Below, one piece after another: positions 48,501-61,300 of a DNA stretch of 64,000 nt. Origin of the DNA: Puffinus mauretanicus (lineage: Eukaryota > Chordata > Aves > Procellariiformes > Procellariidae); NCBI GenBank assembly GCA_023333565.1, contig JAJKFH010003762.1, forward strand, positions 2,604,001 to 2,668,000, written 5' to 3'. Position 1 is the stretch's first letter. Each line of letters begins with the position of its first letter. The translations under genes and the position numbers were made by a program. Below the pieces are notes generated by a model that was not told the origin of the DNA, did not search any database, and saw only the letters and a list, made by a program, of their open reading frames with translations.

Positions 48501-51500
48501 TGCCTGAGTGCATGTTTGGACATGTTTTGTTGTGGAGAAATCACAGTATCTTGCAAGTTTGATCTCCTTCTGGGTTTTTGTCTACATATGCAAATGTTCA
48601 GATAGGGAGTAATTCCATACAAGTGACAATGTTTTGAGATATCTGCCATTTTGAAGAGAGAAAACATTGTGAATGTTGCTTTTTTTTTTTGCAAAGGGTT
48701 TCATGTTTAATGTTGACACTTCTGCAGACTTGGTATACAGCTTCATAAAATATTTCAAACCATCAGTTGAACAGCATGTACTTTTAAAAATGATAAAAAT
48801 ACTTGCTCTAGTCATTCGTTAGGGAGGTGGCTACCAGCTCTCTTTGTGTTTTGGCTGCCCACTTCCCATTATGGAGTTGTCTTCTGACTTCTCGTGAAAA
48901 GCACTAACACTTGCATTGTTTGCAGATGGCTGGAATTAAGCAGGAAGAGACCTCTGTCTGGAAAAAGGCCTTTATTGCTTGAAATCCTGTTCAGGATTCA
49001 TTTAGCTACAAACTGTGGGGAAAGGTTGGGGTATTTTGCCCCCCCTCCCTTGCTTGCTGCTGTGGAGGAAAAAAAAGATCTTGCTGAAACTATTTATTAG
49101 ATGTGAACTCTCCGAGATGATGTTCATGCTCAATGGCAGCAGATGCGGGACGTGAAGAACCTGCAAGCTGGCATGTTTGCTGTGACCTTCCCATCCCAGG
49201 CTGAGTTGCGCTCCCCCTCCGACTTTCTCAACCACATCAAGTTCTGGTCACACGGGTTCTTTCTAAGACAATAGACTTCAGATAATGAAGTCAGTTCTGT
49301 TTCTTGGAAGGGGGAAGTCTCTGTGCCCTGGTGATGGGTCAGGTTCTCCTGCTGTGTTGATGTAACAACTTTACCTGACTGCCATGAGTGAATTTGGGTG
49401 CCTGAAGAAATTGGGTAGACATGTCCTGTTAGTTATTTGGATTCTGGAAAGTAAAGTGCTCTGAATTCAGAGAATATTTCATTTAAAATGAGCTGTGAGG
49501 GGTTAATGCTTCATTGTCCATATTCAGAGTATAGATTGGATTATGTGGGGTTGCCCTCCAGTCACAAAACTCTTTTATAAGTTGGAGAATATAATGGCAA
49601 AATCGAGCTTCTGCCCAACAGTGAATTGGTCTTTTTTTTTTTTTTTTTTTTTTTTTGCAATCAAAATAATATTTCAGGACAATATATTTTCTTTTATGTA
49701 AACATTATAGTTATTGTTTGGGAAATAAGTCTGGGAAAGAAAGCAATACTCCAGAATTAAAACATTCAGAATGCTGATGTTGGATAAGTATCTGTACAAT
49801 AAACACATTTTTTCCTGTAACTACTTACTTTATTTTACAGAGTTTCCCAGTTGAGGAGAATGTTTTCAGTTATCTAGCACAATTTTTCATCCTTAAGCAA
49901 TATGGTCTTCTGATTTACTTGCTACTGAACACCCTTGCTTGTTTGCAAATTGTCCTTGAAACATCAATAGCTTCATTTAGGATATAAATGGTTTGTGAAA
50001 CGGGAACATAGTCATCCTACAGAATAAATACGAGTATAAAAACCATTAATAAATGCAGGAGGGCCTTCAAATCTGTAGTGTTTCACAAAAATTTGAATTG
50101 AAGAATACAACATCTGGAAATTTATGTTCCATTTAGTGATCAGAGTTGTCTTATAAAAGATTTAAGTCAGTTTTAAATTTCTGCTAGAAAATTCACTACT
50201 AGAAGTGTAATCTCACCTTCTGAATCTGTACATCTTTACATTAATAATAGTAAAATCCTGATCTCCGAGAAGGCATGTTTTCATCTCACGTTTTCTAATT
50301 CGGTCACTTTTGGAAGACAGTCCCCAGGTCTGTGCTGCTTATAGAGCTGAAGGTATTGTAGGAAGTTTTACCAGTGAAAGCTTTGATGGTACACCTATTT
50401 TGGCACTGTGTATTCAAACTGTTGCTTCTGGATTGAGGCACAGTTTTCTTTTGGGAACAGATTATATACATAACATTGGTGTCCATCTTGCTGCCATTTA
50501 GTGCAGTATGATGTAGGGAAACCTTTGCAGCAAATCCTGAACTGCTAGTTTTTATCTTTGGGAATGCTGTGAATATGGTGGAATGCTCTCATAGTTTTCT
50601 GCATTGCAAATTTGTTTTTCTTAGTCCTTGCTTTCTAATTTACTACTTTTGGTCTGTTTTGTTGTCAGAGTCATGGAGGTTGTAAGGATCAGGAAGATGG
50701 TTATGATTCCTTTGAAGACAAACTATCTTTGTGGTACTCCACAGTAACTTCCATCACCTGACCCTTCAGCAGTCTTTAGGATACAGGGCTTATGTCAGGG
50801 TGGTTGCAGGAATGTTTCTCCACCCCTGAAGCAGTGAATTTATTGGCAGGGTTGTAGGGCCAGGGATGCAGCTTGTCTTTTTTCTTTCATGAATTGTAAC
50901 TTATGCTGTGTTCCTGAAGAGCAGAACTGAAAGATTTAGTCACCATCTGAGCTGGCAGAGGGATGCACTTTTTTGTAAGAGCTGTTGGAGATGCTCTAGG
51001 AGAGCCTTAATCTCCGCTGAGTTACTAAATGTGCTGTTTTGCCTAATGCCTGTGATGCAAAGAGGCAAATGCCCTTGGCAGGGTGGAGTAGGGCTGGCTA
51101 GCTGATTTCCAAGATCCAGCTAAGGCTGCAAATAACCAGAGCCCAAGAAGGTGTGGTGCAGCCGAGGGACAATACCAGCATGATTTGGCAGTTTGCCCGC
51201 ACTCACATAAGATGCTATTTTGTGATATTTCATATATGGTAATTACCATGTTAAATAGTTGTTTCTTGGTGTAGGGGAATGTGGAGTTTGTACCCTTGTA
51301 CTTGCAAGGGTAGAAAGTGGAGAAATGACTTAAGTCTGTTTTCGCTGATAAAAGTTGGAGAACTAGAGAAGGTAGGTAAGATGATCTGTGTTTTATGTTG
51401 TTATGCTGCATACTTTCTATAGGAGAAAACAATGGTTGGAGGTTATGGCATCTAAAACATTTTGCATATCTATGAAAATAAGTGTCTACTCTGCTAAAAT

Positions 51501-54500
51501 CTGAAAGCTTTCTTAACTTGCCTGTTTTGATCGATGTGCGGAATAGTGGCATTTAGACTATGGGATTATGTATTTGAAAGAAGGAAAATCATAAAATGCG
51601 ACAGAGGTAACTATGAAATAGAAATCTTGCAAAAATTGGGTGGTTTTCTTCCTTAAGAAGTGGGGAGAAGGTTAGAATATCTCTGTCATGCCATTTACAT
51701 GTGGCTTGTTCAGGCTAAATAGCCTGTTTTTACTTGTCACATAATTATGCTACAATTAACGACCCCAGCATGCACTAAAACTGGTAATAGGGAATGTCAA
51801 ACACTGTGGAAGAAACATTCAAGACCAGTCAGTTCCTAACAGAGGCACTGTTCTGAAGAATGATATTCATTGCCTCAATATTCAGTTTTCTCTCTTTTTC
51901 TTAGACTGGACAATAAAAACATGCTTTTCTTTTTTGGATTCCAGGTGTTCACTTCTTGTTGTCATTAGCTGGGAGAGTCGTGAAAAAATATGGACTTTAG
52001 TGTAACAGAAGAATGACATCAATTCCTATCTGTGACGAGTTAAAAAGAAAAATTCCATTAGAGACTAGGATTCCTAAAATTGTTATTAGTTTCTTATATT
52101 TACATACAAATTACTTTAGGGTTGTTTTTCATTTTTTTTTTTTTAAATTTGGTAACAAAAACCCTTTCATGTTAAAATTTGAAAGACTTTTCCTAAAATA
52201 CTACTACTGCTGTTTGCTAGCTCTTCCTCTTTTTCGTTATATTTGGAAGATTTAAACTCTCATTTGTGCGTGCACATGTGCGTGTAAACTTGATCTAGAG
52301 TACTTCATTCTGACATCAAATTTCTGGGGGTTTTTAGTAAGTGATAAAACACACCGTAACTTTGGTACAGATGATGTAGGTTTGTCTCAGACCTGAGCAT
52401 ATGAATGCAGAGGGTGTGAAGCCGTCAACTGCTGGACGCTCCGCAGCTGCGGCTGGAAAGGCACCTTTGGGCCAGCAGGAGCAGAATGCTGTGCCGCTAG
52501 TTGAATTAAACTGAAACGCAGAGGCGTTGCGGTTTTTCTTATTTGTTTTAAAGGTGTGGGATGGTCCAAATATGCTTACGCTGTATTATGCTGGGGGGGG
52601 GAAATAAAAAGTTAAGAGCTACTTGACAAGTCGGTGATAAGTTGATTTTTAATCCTTGTACCTGAATTTGCTAAGCTTTCAGAAACTTGTGAGTTGCCGT
52701 GGGGTATGTGACATTGTCAAAACTGGACTCCAGAAACCTTTTAGTCTTTGAACTTGATTTCCATTCTGTTTTTGGAGGGGAATGAATAACTTTGTATTTT
52801 AGCTTTATTGTCATTTTTTTCTGTTTTGATGATTCTTTTAATATACTTATTAGATAAAAATGAGTAGTAAAAAGTTTATTTGGTTTTAGGGAGTTGGACT
52901 GCTCTTAAGGATCTGCCACGTGGCTTGCATCTGTTAAGTTGATAAGTAAATCCTGTTTATCCACCTTACTAAGGTAATAACTAAATCCTGTTCATGTTCT
53001 CAGTGTCGTGGATTGTATTTTATTCATTGTTCACCTTGCTAAAGGGGACATGGAAAAGAAACATGGAATTGCTTTTGTAAGCATTCAGATGGCACATGTT
53101 TTGTACAAAACATTATGCCAGTCCATATTGCAGCTCTTGGACAAACTATTTTAAGTACTCTGTTCCTCGTAAGCTACTTCGTTAGCTCTTGCAAGTGAGA
53201 CTGATGCCTGGGAAGAAGAGGGGAGAGGCCAACTCTCACTCAGCTTGTCCTTGCCTGCTTCACGACGGTGTGTAGCTTGCCTGATCTTGGCCTATTGCGA
53301 GAAAAATAGATTGATAAGTCTAATATTAGTCCTTAATGTAGTTACATGTCTTGACAACAAGCTTGGTAGTTAAATCTAAGTATTTGTTAACCTTTTAGCT
53401 TTTTGAGGAGAATGTTGTTGAACAAGACCAGAGCAATTTTAACCCCTGTTAAATAAAGCCTCTAGAAATCTGTCATTCCTGGAGCATATCTGTTAGGGTC
53501 AATGAGATTTTGTAGTTAGGGATGAGGCGGTGTAATTCCAGTTCTTCTTAATGAATCATCACGATACAGTAAAAGTGAAGCTTGATGTAGAAATCTGTAT
53601 TTTGCTGTAGAAAAATACTAACACTGCTGCAAGCAGATATTTCTCCTGCCATGCAAAAGAGATCTAGGATAGCTTTAGGAAGCAATATTGTCTTGCTTCG
53701 AGCACAAGTTTTAGTTTGGGTGGCTAACACTGAAGTTAGTACTGATCTTAGAGTAAAGGAGCGATTGGAGTCTGGTGCTGTAAGTGAGGGCTGGCCACCG
53801 CCTAGCAACTAATGGTGACGTGTTGGCTCGGCTCAGCTCCGATAAGGGACAACAATATTTTCCTCCAAATCCAAATGGAAAGCTATAGAGGCATTTGTGC
53901 GGGGCACCGGCAGCGTGTCTGGCGCAGGACGAGCTGACGGGAGCGCTTGTTACCAAAGCGTTTCAGAGCAAAGTGGGGGTAGTGGCAGCTGCTCCCATTT
54001 CTTCTGGTGTGTTTTTAAGTAGTTACATTCAAACATGAAAAAAAAACATTGTACTTACACGCACATTAACAAAGAGAGAAAATTAAAAGCCCTGGTGTCC
54101 TTATGTCCCTCCCTTCTCTCTTTGGAAATGTGCCTGTCTTTCTCTTCAGTCTTTTGGTCAGAACATTTAGCAGATGCTTGGTTTCTTTTAGTGTTTTAAG
54201 AAAGTGAGTCTTTGAAATGACTCTGCCTTATGGGTTCACCAGGATTACATTTTATTCAGGAAAGGGTGTTAGTGTTTGGTTGATATTTAAACACTCTTTG
54301 ATCTTGAATGCCCTTTAAATGATAGCAGCTTTCAACAAGCAACAACCCTCTTCCTGCTTCCTGTATCTTTCTATTTGGTGTTACTGTGTAGAATTAAGAG
54401 AGATTAAAGGGAATAAAATAATTACTTTCTGGCCCCCTAAATTCTCACTGTGTTTTTTCAGTAGGCTGCAGCATTGGTTGGATAGTCAGTGTAACTGGCT

Positions 54501-57500
54501 GTGCTGTTTGATACATACCGTACTCATGTACTGCGTAATTCTAATGTATGTAGCTGGAATCCATATATGTTTATGGTCTGTTATATAGCACATACTGGTC
54601 TTGCAAGCTCTAATGTTCATGTGGAACAATACTGTCAGTGCCAGGTGAATAATTTTGCTGTAGTAAAGGTCTTCTGACACAGGATGGAAGAGAGCCAAGT
54701 TACATTTATGAATTTCTAGCTTAAGCAACAATGCTCAGCATTTAGATCGTAACACAATAGTAAGAGAGTATAGTATGTATGATGATATCAGCATCTAGTT
54801 TGGTTTTATAGAGTTTTATAAATGCTTGTAATTATGTGAACGCCTGTGTATGTACTGTAGGATACGCGGAATTTATCAGGGTAAAGGCTGGAGCAGTTTT
54901 GTGCTGTTTGCCCCACGGTGGAAGTTGACTGCAGATGGTCTCAGGTGTCTCCCTCTGGCCGTGGTTTGTCAGACAGCAAGAAATCCAACATAGGGCTATG
55001 TTATCTTTTTGAGTCTAGCCACCATGCTTGTAATTTTTCCTGTGCTGTAGCAGAACGAGATCAGTATTCCTGCTCTGACCTTTTGAGAAAGTTTTCCTCC
55101 ATCTTTACTTGATACTCAGTTTTGTTTCTTTTAGTTTAGCAAGAGGCAGACCAGAGGCTCTTCCATTCCTGTGAATAGCTGGGCACCAGAGGTTCTGCCC
55201 GGCAAAGTGCTAGTTTTATGTTAGACCAGTGCTATTTTGGCGTAGGGAATGAAAACAGATTATGACCTTAAATGTAAAGTTAGCGAAAATAAAACAAGAC
55301 TGATGGATGATATATAAACATTGGAGGATGAATGTTGTAGTTAACATCTGCTGACTAAGCAGGATTAAAAATCTCTTTATTTTGGCAACAGTTAGGACTC
55401 TGATCATTGCAGCAGTTTGTTGAACTAAATGACTGGAGTGTTCTTCCCCCAGTTGGGAGGTTTGTTTCTTCCCAGTTACATCTTGCACCATGTGATTGGT
55501 TTTTATTTTGCTCCAGTGACTTCTCACCTCTGTTGAAAGTGCCAAGTTCTTAAAATCCGTCAGAAAGTCTCTTCCTATTTCATTGTCTCTTCTTCTAGGT
55601 GTTGGTTCGATAGCCAGATATCTGCAGCTTTTCTTGACCCATCAGGTCATTCTTCTGTGTCCCAAACCTCCAACCTCCCCTCAACCCTTGATGCTTTCCA
55701 AAATTTTCTGGAACAGTTCTTAAACGTTTCAGAGATGATTTGTGGAAAGACATTGCAAAAAATTAATGTGTCTTCATGGCTTTAATACAGGAACTCTGCA
55801 GGTCTAGCTTTGGTATGTTTAAAAGGTTACTGCTTCCAACCACCTACTCAGCCCTTTGGTCAGTGATTTCCAATCCCTTAGCAGATTCAGTAAAGAGAAA
55901 TGCATGGATGTGGCTTTCTGACTCTGTGAGAAGCTCAGTGTTTCGATTCAGCCCCTTCTCAACTTGACCAAAGATGTTGGACATTGCACTGAAAGAGTTG
56001 GGGCGTGGGCACAGGTTCTGTCTGCTGTCACTGTCACCAAAGAGGTGGCTTTTGGTGGAGAGGTGGGAGATGCAGCCATGCAGGAGGTGGTTTCGCACCG
56101 CTCTAGAAAGGTTCATTAAAGCCCATAGCCCACTTCAGTACATCAGTACCCTTTCAGTCTGTGAAGGGGAAAGGGAGGAGATGCGTGCATGCGGTGCTGC
56201 GTGTTTTCTCTTAACATGTACGTTGCTCAACATTATTTGAATACTTCACCTCTACAAGTGAGGGAAAATGTAATAAACAATTCCTTCCTCTAGCATGGGG
56301 CTCATATGACAGGGCTTTGTTAGGGGATTATCGGATTCAAGAAAATTAAATAAATTTAGGAGAGTGTGTGTTGTTGGACCCATTCTCCCATAAATAAACT
56401 CTTTTCAGCCTTGTGTTGTGACCTCGCTCACAAATAAGCATAACATTAGATGTTTAAGAAACTTGTTATTTTCCATTTTTAAGCCTTTCACAGCCGACAG
56501 AAATTGTTTCTTTTGCAGTCTGCTTTATGAACAGCCTTTTAGCCTACAAGACATTTGAGTTAAAATACTTGTGTTTCCTTTTGCGTGGGAATTATGTTGC
56601 TTTTTCCTTCAACGTTCATATCCTTCCTTCAACCCTGTGCAGCATCCTGCAGCTTCATGTGTTGAAGGGTAAACGTACAGGCTTTAGAAGTAGTTGCAAA
56701 GAGGAGGCGAGTACCTGGCAGCATAGCATCACAGGAAACCGCGTTGTTACACAATAGGTGAGGAAGGAACTAATGAGAAATGGATGAAAAGAAAGGAATG
56801 TGGAATGGCAAGGAACAGAAAGCATTTTTTTCATTTTAGGTCGTGTCTTGTGGTTTGTAGAGTATTTGTGACTTATCCTTTTAAGTGGTTGAACTGAACT
56901 TTCAGTGCAGCATTGTATGTCAAAGTTGTACTTGACTATGACACATGATAAAACATGATGTGTTGGATGCAGGACTTATCATAAAGTTGTTTTTTTTAAA
57001 AAAAAAACAACCCAGAACAAGAACAACAAAAAAGCCCAAGTTTGTACTCTTTTAGCTCCAGTTAATATTAAAGAACAAAATGCTTAGCTGGTCCGTTAAA
57101 AGAGTTGTTCTTAGCCCTTCAAAACTGCATGTGATAAGAAAAAGATTATAGATTAACTAAATATTTCAAATTGTCCTTAAACTTGGCTGACAACAAAAAT
57201 GTGAGTAAAATCTTTACTACTGGGTACGAGTGTACCAGGACATGCATCCTATTTTTCCATTGAGCAATTCCATTCTTCCAGAACTCGTGACATTCCCAAC
57301 CTGCACATGTCAGCACAACAGAGAATTGTGCGTACACTGCTTATTTATAGCTTTATAAATCTTGATAAGGGTTTATAATGATGATATTGTGGCTAAATAT
57401 AGAATCTGATTACTTCCTGAGGGTGCAGGAGTAAGAGTGCAGCCCTCTGACCCCAAATTGTCAAACAGTAATAGGTAAAAATTGGGTTGAAGAAAATGTT

Positions 57501-58327
57501 TTGGGAATATTACAAAACAATACAAAATTAATTTTAATGCTGTGCATTTAACTTGGCTAACTTTTGGCATAGTTTAACTCTATGGAATTTCTAGTTCCAA
57601 TGCAACAATTGTTTTAAATTTGGTTTATGTATAAATGTTTCACTAGCAGAGCTATCTTATGTGAAGTGTATAGAAAATCCTAAGACGCATATTTGTGCTG
57701 ACGAGTATACTAGTGAATTTAGGTTAGCAGAGTAAGACAACTGGCACTTACTGTGATTGTTGTGCCTTAAACTTCTGCAGTTATGGATCTGTTTGTGTGG
57801 CCTATGCCCTAAATTGTAGTATAGTGAAGCATAAAAATAGGTCTAATACTGTACACGTGATCACACTTGCTTTCTGCTATATAGCCTTGTATAAAGAAAT
57901 CTGTGCGACAAATTCCCAGATGAGATCAGAAGAGGGTTAGACAATATTGCATGTCTTGTAATGTCCTTAGGCAGACCTGTGTTAAGAGTTCCTTGTAAAA
58001 GCTGATTATTGTAGGGGTAGGAGAATCTTCCAGCCTTCTTAAAATGATTCCCTAACCTTCAATCTGTGCTTTTTTTCCTTGCAGACCTTTCAGCAGCCCA
58101 GAGAAAATTTGCGCATTCTCTGAGAGACTTTAAATTTGAATTCATTGGTGATGCAGAGACAGATGATGAAAGATACATAGGTAGGTAAGAAGTAACTATA
58201 AGCGGCTATATTTTGCCATGCCATCCTGCAACACAATTAAACTTTTTTCTGGTTTTGTATTACAGATGCGTCACTTCATGAGTTTTCAAACTTTTTAAAA
58301 AATCTGGAAGAACAGAGAGAAATTTTG
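15441..58327 (+). CDS. ARHGAP10: ARHGAP10 (GRAF2), BAR-PH-RhoGAP-SH3 protein, N-terminal part (3 exons; 3' part outside window)
   Basis: Joining 15441-15594, 58085-58180 and 58266-58327 gives 104 codons in one frame, nearly identical to the N terminus of vertebrate ARHGAP10. It begins [20 protein letters not shown], includes [20 protein letters not shown] and ends [15 protein letters not shown]. This is the first part of the BAR domain (helix 1 and the start of helix 2). The PH, RhoGAP and SH3 domains lie beyond the right edge; the human protein is about 786 residues. Known for the family: the RhoGAP domain acts on RhoA and Cdc42, the BAR-PH module binds membranes, and the SH3 domain binds FAK/PYK2-type partners. 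The start ATG has a strong Kozak context (gccATGg) and matches the mammalian start. The first intron is 42,490 bp. Confidence 0.97.
18268..18296. repeat. (AAG)n microsatellite
   Basis: Seven perfect AAG units (18268-18288) followed by imperfect AG/AAGGAGG units. This is a purine-only strand. Confidence 0.9.
19809..19840. repeat. Two-copy 16-bp tandem duplication
   Basis: The unit atgaagagttactgat occurs twice in immediate succession without mismatch. Confidence 0.95.
24811..24836. repeat. 26-bp perfect palindrome
   Basis: Arms ttcttttactt and aagtaaaagaa flank a central ctag. The whole 26 bp equals its own reverse complement. Confidence 0.95.
24837..40199 (+). other. ARHGAP10 intron 1, middle segment
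   Basis: AT-rich unique sequence with occasional GC-richer patches (about 30100-30250, 37580-37700). It has homopolymers such as T19 at 35377-35395 and C11 at 39665-39675, and a stretch with recurrent CCTAA motifs (about 30328-30660). I recognise no exon, LINE/SINE or RNA gene. Confidence 0.75.
35377..35395. repeat. T19 homopolymer
   Basis: Nineteen consecutive T in ARHGAP10 intron 1, followed by AAAC. Confidence 0.95.
48176..48199. repeat. (AATA)n tetranucleotide repeat
   Basis: Six AATA-type units with one A-to-G interruption (AAGTAAAT). Confidence 0.9.
49632..49656. repeat. T25 homopolymer
   Basis: Twenty-five consecutive T. No recognisable retroelement body is adjacent on either side. 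Confidence 0.93.
58085..58180 (+). CDS. ARHGAP10: ARHGAP10 exon 2
   Basis: The acceptor is tttccttgcag|acc. The donor is atag|gtaggt, with a second GT four bases further on. It encodes [20 protein letters not shown] then [11 protein letters not shown]. The codon split across intron 1 reads AAC (Asn52), where mammals have Ser. It is 96 nt long and its phases match exons 1 and 3. Confidence 0.96.
58181..58265 (+). other. ARHGAP10 intron 2 (85 bp)
   Basis: A very short GT-AG intron between exons 2 and 3, with tandem GT donors at 58181 and 58185. Confidence 0.95.
58266..58327 (+). CDS. ARHGAP10: ARHGAP10 exon 3
   Basis: The acceptor is tgtattacag|atg and the donor is attttg|gtgagt. It completes Asp84 and encodes [20 protein letters not shown]. 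It is 62 nt long and ends in phase 0. The next expected exon (starting with the ALSVTETLIKPLE segment known from mammals) is not present before the window ends. Confidence 0.96.
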
Positions 58328-61300
58328 GTGAGTGGCAATAAAAATTTTAAAAACCTGTACATATAGCAAAGAGTAAGATGAAAGTCAGTTAAAGTTGCTT
58401 ACTGCTTTTTTAACCAGGAACATGTTGATATCAATAACTTAACAGTGAAAACTCTCATTGTGCAGCCTTTGATTCTGTAGTCTAGAGTTACAGACAGCAG
58501 CTAGTTCTTATTAAAGAAGAAAGCCGTTATGGTAAGGACGGATAACTATGAGTTCGTTTAAAATGGTAATGCCTGGATAAATTATGGCTGGGTGAATGGG
58601 AAAACCATCATAAGATTGTTTTCCATTTACAGTAAAAAGCAAGATGAAAGACTTAATACTGCAGCAAGACACCCAAGGTTGGGAAGTTGGCCGAATTTGG
58701 ATCCAGGATCTTTGTGGCTCCAGCTTCAACACTTATGTGGATTTGGGATGCAATCTGTTGGCTGGATGCAGTAGCAGACTTACAAATCTTTTCTTTGTAG
58801 GTGAGCTTTCTGGTGGAGGCTTGCATCTGCAAACATTTAGTTGCTCTGTTGTGTAGAAGGGAGTGTTCTTCATTCACATGCCTGTAATTGCTTAGGGTTT
58901 TAGTGTAATATGGGTCAGGTTGGCTGCACATAGACTGTGGGCTGAGAGCTCTGCAATACACCTTGCTATCTGGATTTCCTAAGATTGTCCAGAAGATGGG
59001 GGGTTTCTTTCTGGATGGTACCACGGTTCTCCTCTGCAGTTGTGTGCCCAGCTTTTGTTTCAGAGTGGGGATTCATAGAGCAGATGATGTGTACTTGGTT
59101 TTCTTCTGACTGTGGTCAGACCCTGCCTCTAGGAAATGCTCTTAGATCTGCCTAGATAGCAATTATGTTCCTCAGTATTTGCCATGTGATTATATCTTTA
59201 TCTTCCTGGAAGTCAGCGACCACTTGGCATCACTGAGAGGAAACTGAGACTAATCTGTGTTCTGTGCTCCTCTCTGCCAGAAGCTGTGCCTGCAGTGTAG
59301 GAGTATGTAGATAAGTGAGAAAAGAACTTGTGAACAATTTTTTTTTTAACATTTCTCTCTCTGGCAGTCCTGAGCCCAGTAATAGTCATGGTTCCTTGAA
59401 TGTGCGATGTTATGTCCTGGTAAGTCATTCTGATCTGGAACCACATTTGGGTCGGAATTAGGGTCTATGTGGTTCCTTGCAAATTCCTGGAGAATACTGT
59501 CTTTACATAGTAGAGACAAATTTTCAGTATCTTGAGTTGTTTTGCCAAGTTGTAGGGATTTGCTCAAGTATGTTTGAATGCTTCTTTTGTTTTTTGTAAT
59601 TCTGAAGTATAGTCTTTACTCTGCTTTTTCTTGTCTGCAGTTCATATCTGTATTTTATTTTAGTGAAGTTGCGTACATCTAATTAGTGAAAGTCTTTGGG
59701 AAGTTTTACAATGAAAAATACTTTATAGCCTGTCACATTGTTTTCCATACTATTTTGATATCAGCCTCAGGACTTCAGAATTATGTGGCACGTTTCAGTG
59801 ACTGTATCGATAGATCTTCAGCAGTAATAGATTACCAACACAGTAGGCTGTGCAGAATCCAGTGCTGTCTGTGTAATTAAACGCTTCTGTTTTTCAGACT
59901 AAACGCTACAAAACAGTATTACTTTTTTTTTTGGTATGCTGCCCATGCTTACACAGAAGGCATTATCACACTAAAAGCTAATTAATGTCAGTTTTTTGAT
60001 AAGAAAAGTATAAAATGCAGTATCTGTTAGAACAGTGACAGTTTGATGAAAAACTGGGGAGTGTAAAGTGTTGTGGGGCAAATATTTAATTCCAAACAGA
60101 AACAGAATATATTCTCTGATTTATCAGATGCGTAGCCTTTTTGTTGCATCTGTAGTCTAGCAAATCTTATGTATCATTTCTAGAGTGAGTTAATGTAACA
60201 GTGGCCCTAAGTCTCTGAGAAAATGATTGTGTGGTGGCGGGTAAAGATAATTTTCAGCAGCTGCTGCTCTGACTTTTTTCTTTTTTTTTTTGACTTCTCA
60301 ATAGATGTTTTAACAGTGGCATGAGCTCTAGGGATACTCCCATGGAGAATATTAGGGCATATTGCACGCACAGATGTTTGGAATCAGATCAGGGATCCAA
60401 AGACTTTCCATTAAGATGCAAAGTATATAGCAGGATTTTTTTCAAAAGCGTTCAGTCTTGTTTAAGAATGCTCTTTATTGAACATTTTTCCCCTTACCAT
60501 TTTGAAGATGACCAGAAGGTTTCTGACTGCTTGCTTCAGTTTCAGTTTCAGAAATGCAGATAAATTTCAGTCACATAAAGTAAAATTAAAGAAATCAATG
60601 AATAAATATAGAACTAAGGGCATTTCAGATATTGCTGTGAGTTTTAATTTTTAGATATTTGAGAAAAGGGTTTTTTTTTTCACAACCATATGGTAAATGA
60701 AACAAATGTGTGCTTAAAATACATTCTAAACTGAAATTAAATACTCGTCACCTACACTTCTCATGGTTTTCTGAAAGTATTGTTTGTGGTGAATCCAGAG
60801 TCATAAAACTTTCTGTTAGTGTTTACCATAAGTTTACTTGTTTGGTTATAATTTGCCTGGTGAATATTTAGAATATTTATTTGGTGGATATTTAATAATT
60901 TCATTCAGGTGTTGGAGTCTTGTACTTCATGGTTTTACCATTTCTCCCATCTCCTTCAAAGGCTGCCAAAATTATATCCCAACTGTCAAAGGATTTAGTT
61001 GTTTGTGAAAAGGGAAGTTGGCATTAATCCAAAAGTTTCACTGAAATTATTATGGAGTGGCCAATATAAAAACAAATTACATTTTTCCATAGCACCGTAG
61101 CTTGGTGACATTCTCCAGGGCAGATAGGAAATGGGTCACTTCGTCCCTGAGGATATTCTGGAAATTATTTTTATGTGTTAAGCATGAATGGAGTCGTAGG
61201 ACTTGCATTCTGCTCCTTTGACATTACAGAAGTGTCATGGAAGTGCAAGGGTGAAAGGGAACTTCACGAGGCTAGTAGGAGAAGGTTGGGGACAAACAAG

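Larger units (their letters stand above)
40241..58084 (+). other. ARHGAP10 intron 1, last segment
   Basis: AT-rich unique sequence up to the exon 2 acceptor. It includes T/A palindromic runs (43642-43662, 56986-57011), an (AATA)n repeat (48176-48199), T25 (49632-49656) and a 22-bp alternating purine-pyrimidine tract (52265-52286). No further exon or mobile element was recognised. Confidence 0.75.

Noticed and set aside
49632..49656. T25 as the tail of a retroposed gene or SINE
   Set aside because: No element body, promoter box or target-site duplication is visible beside it. Treated as a simple homopolymer.
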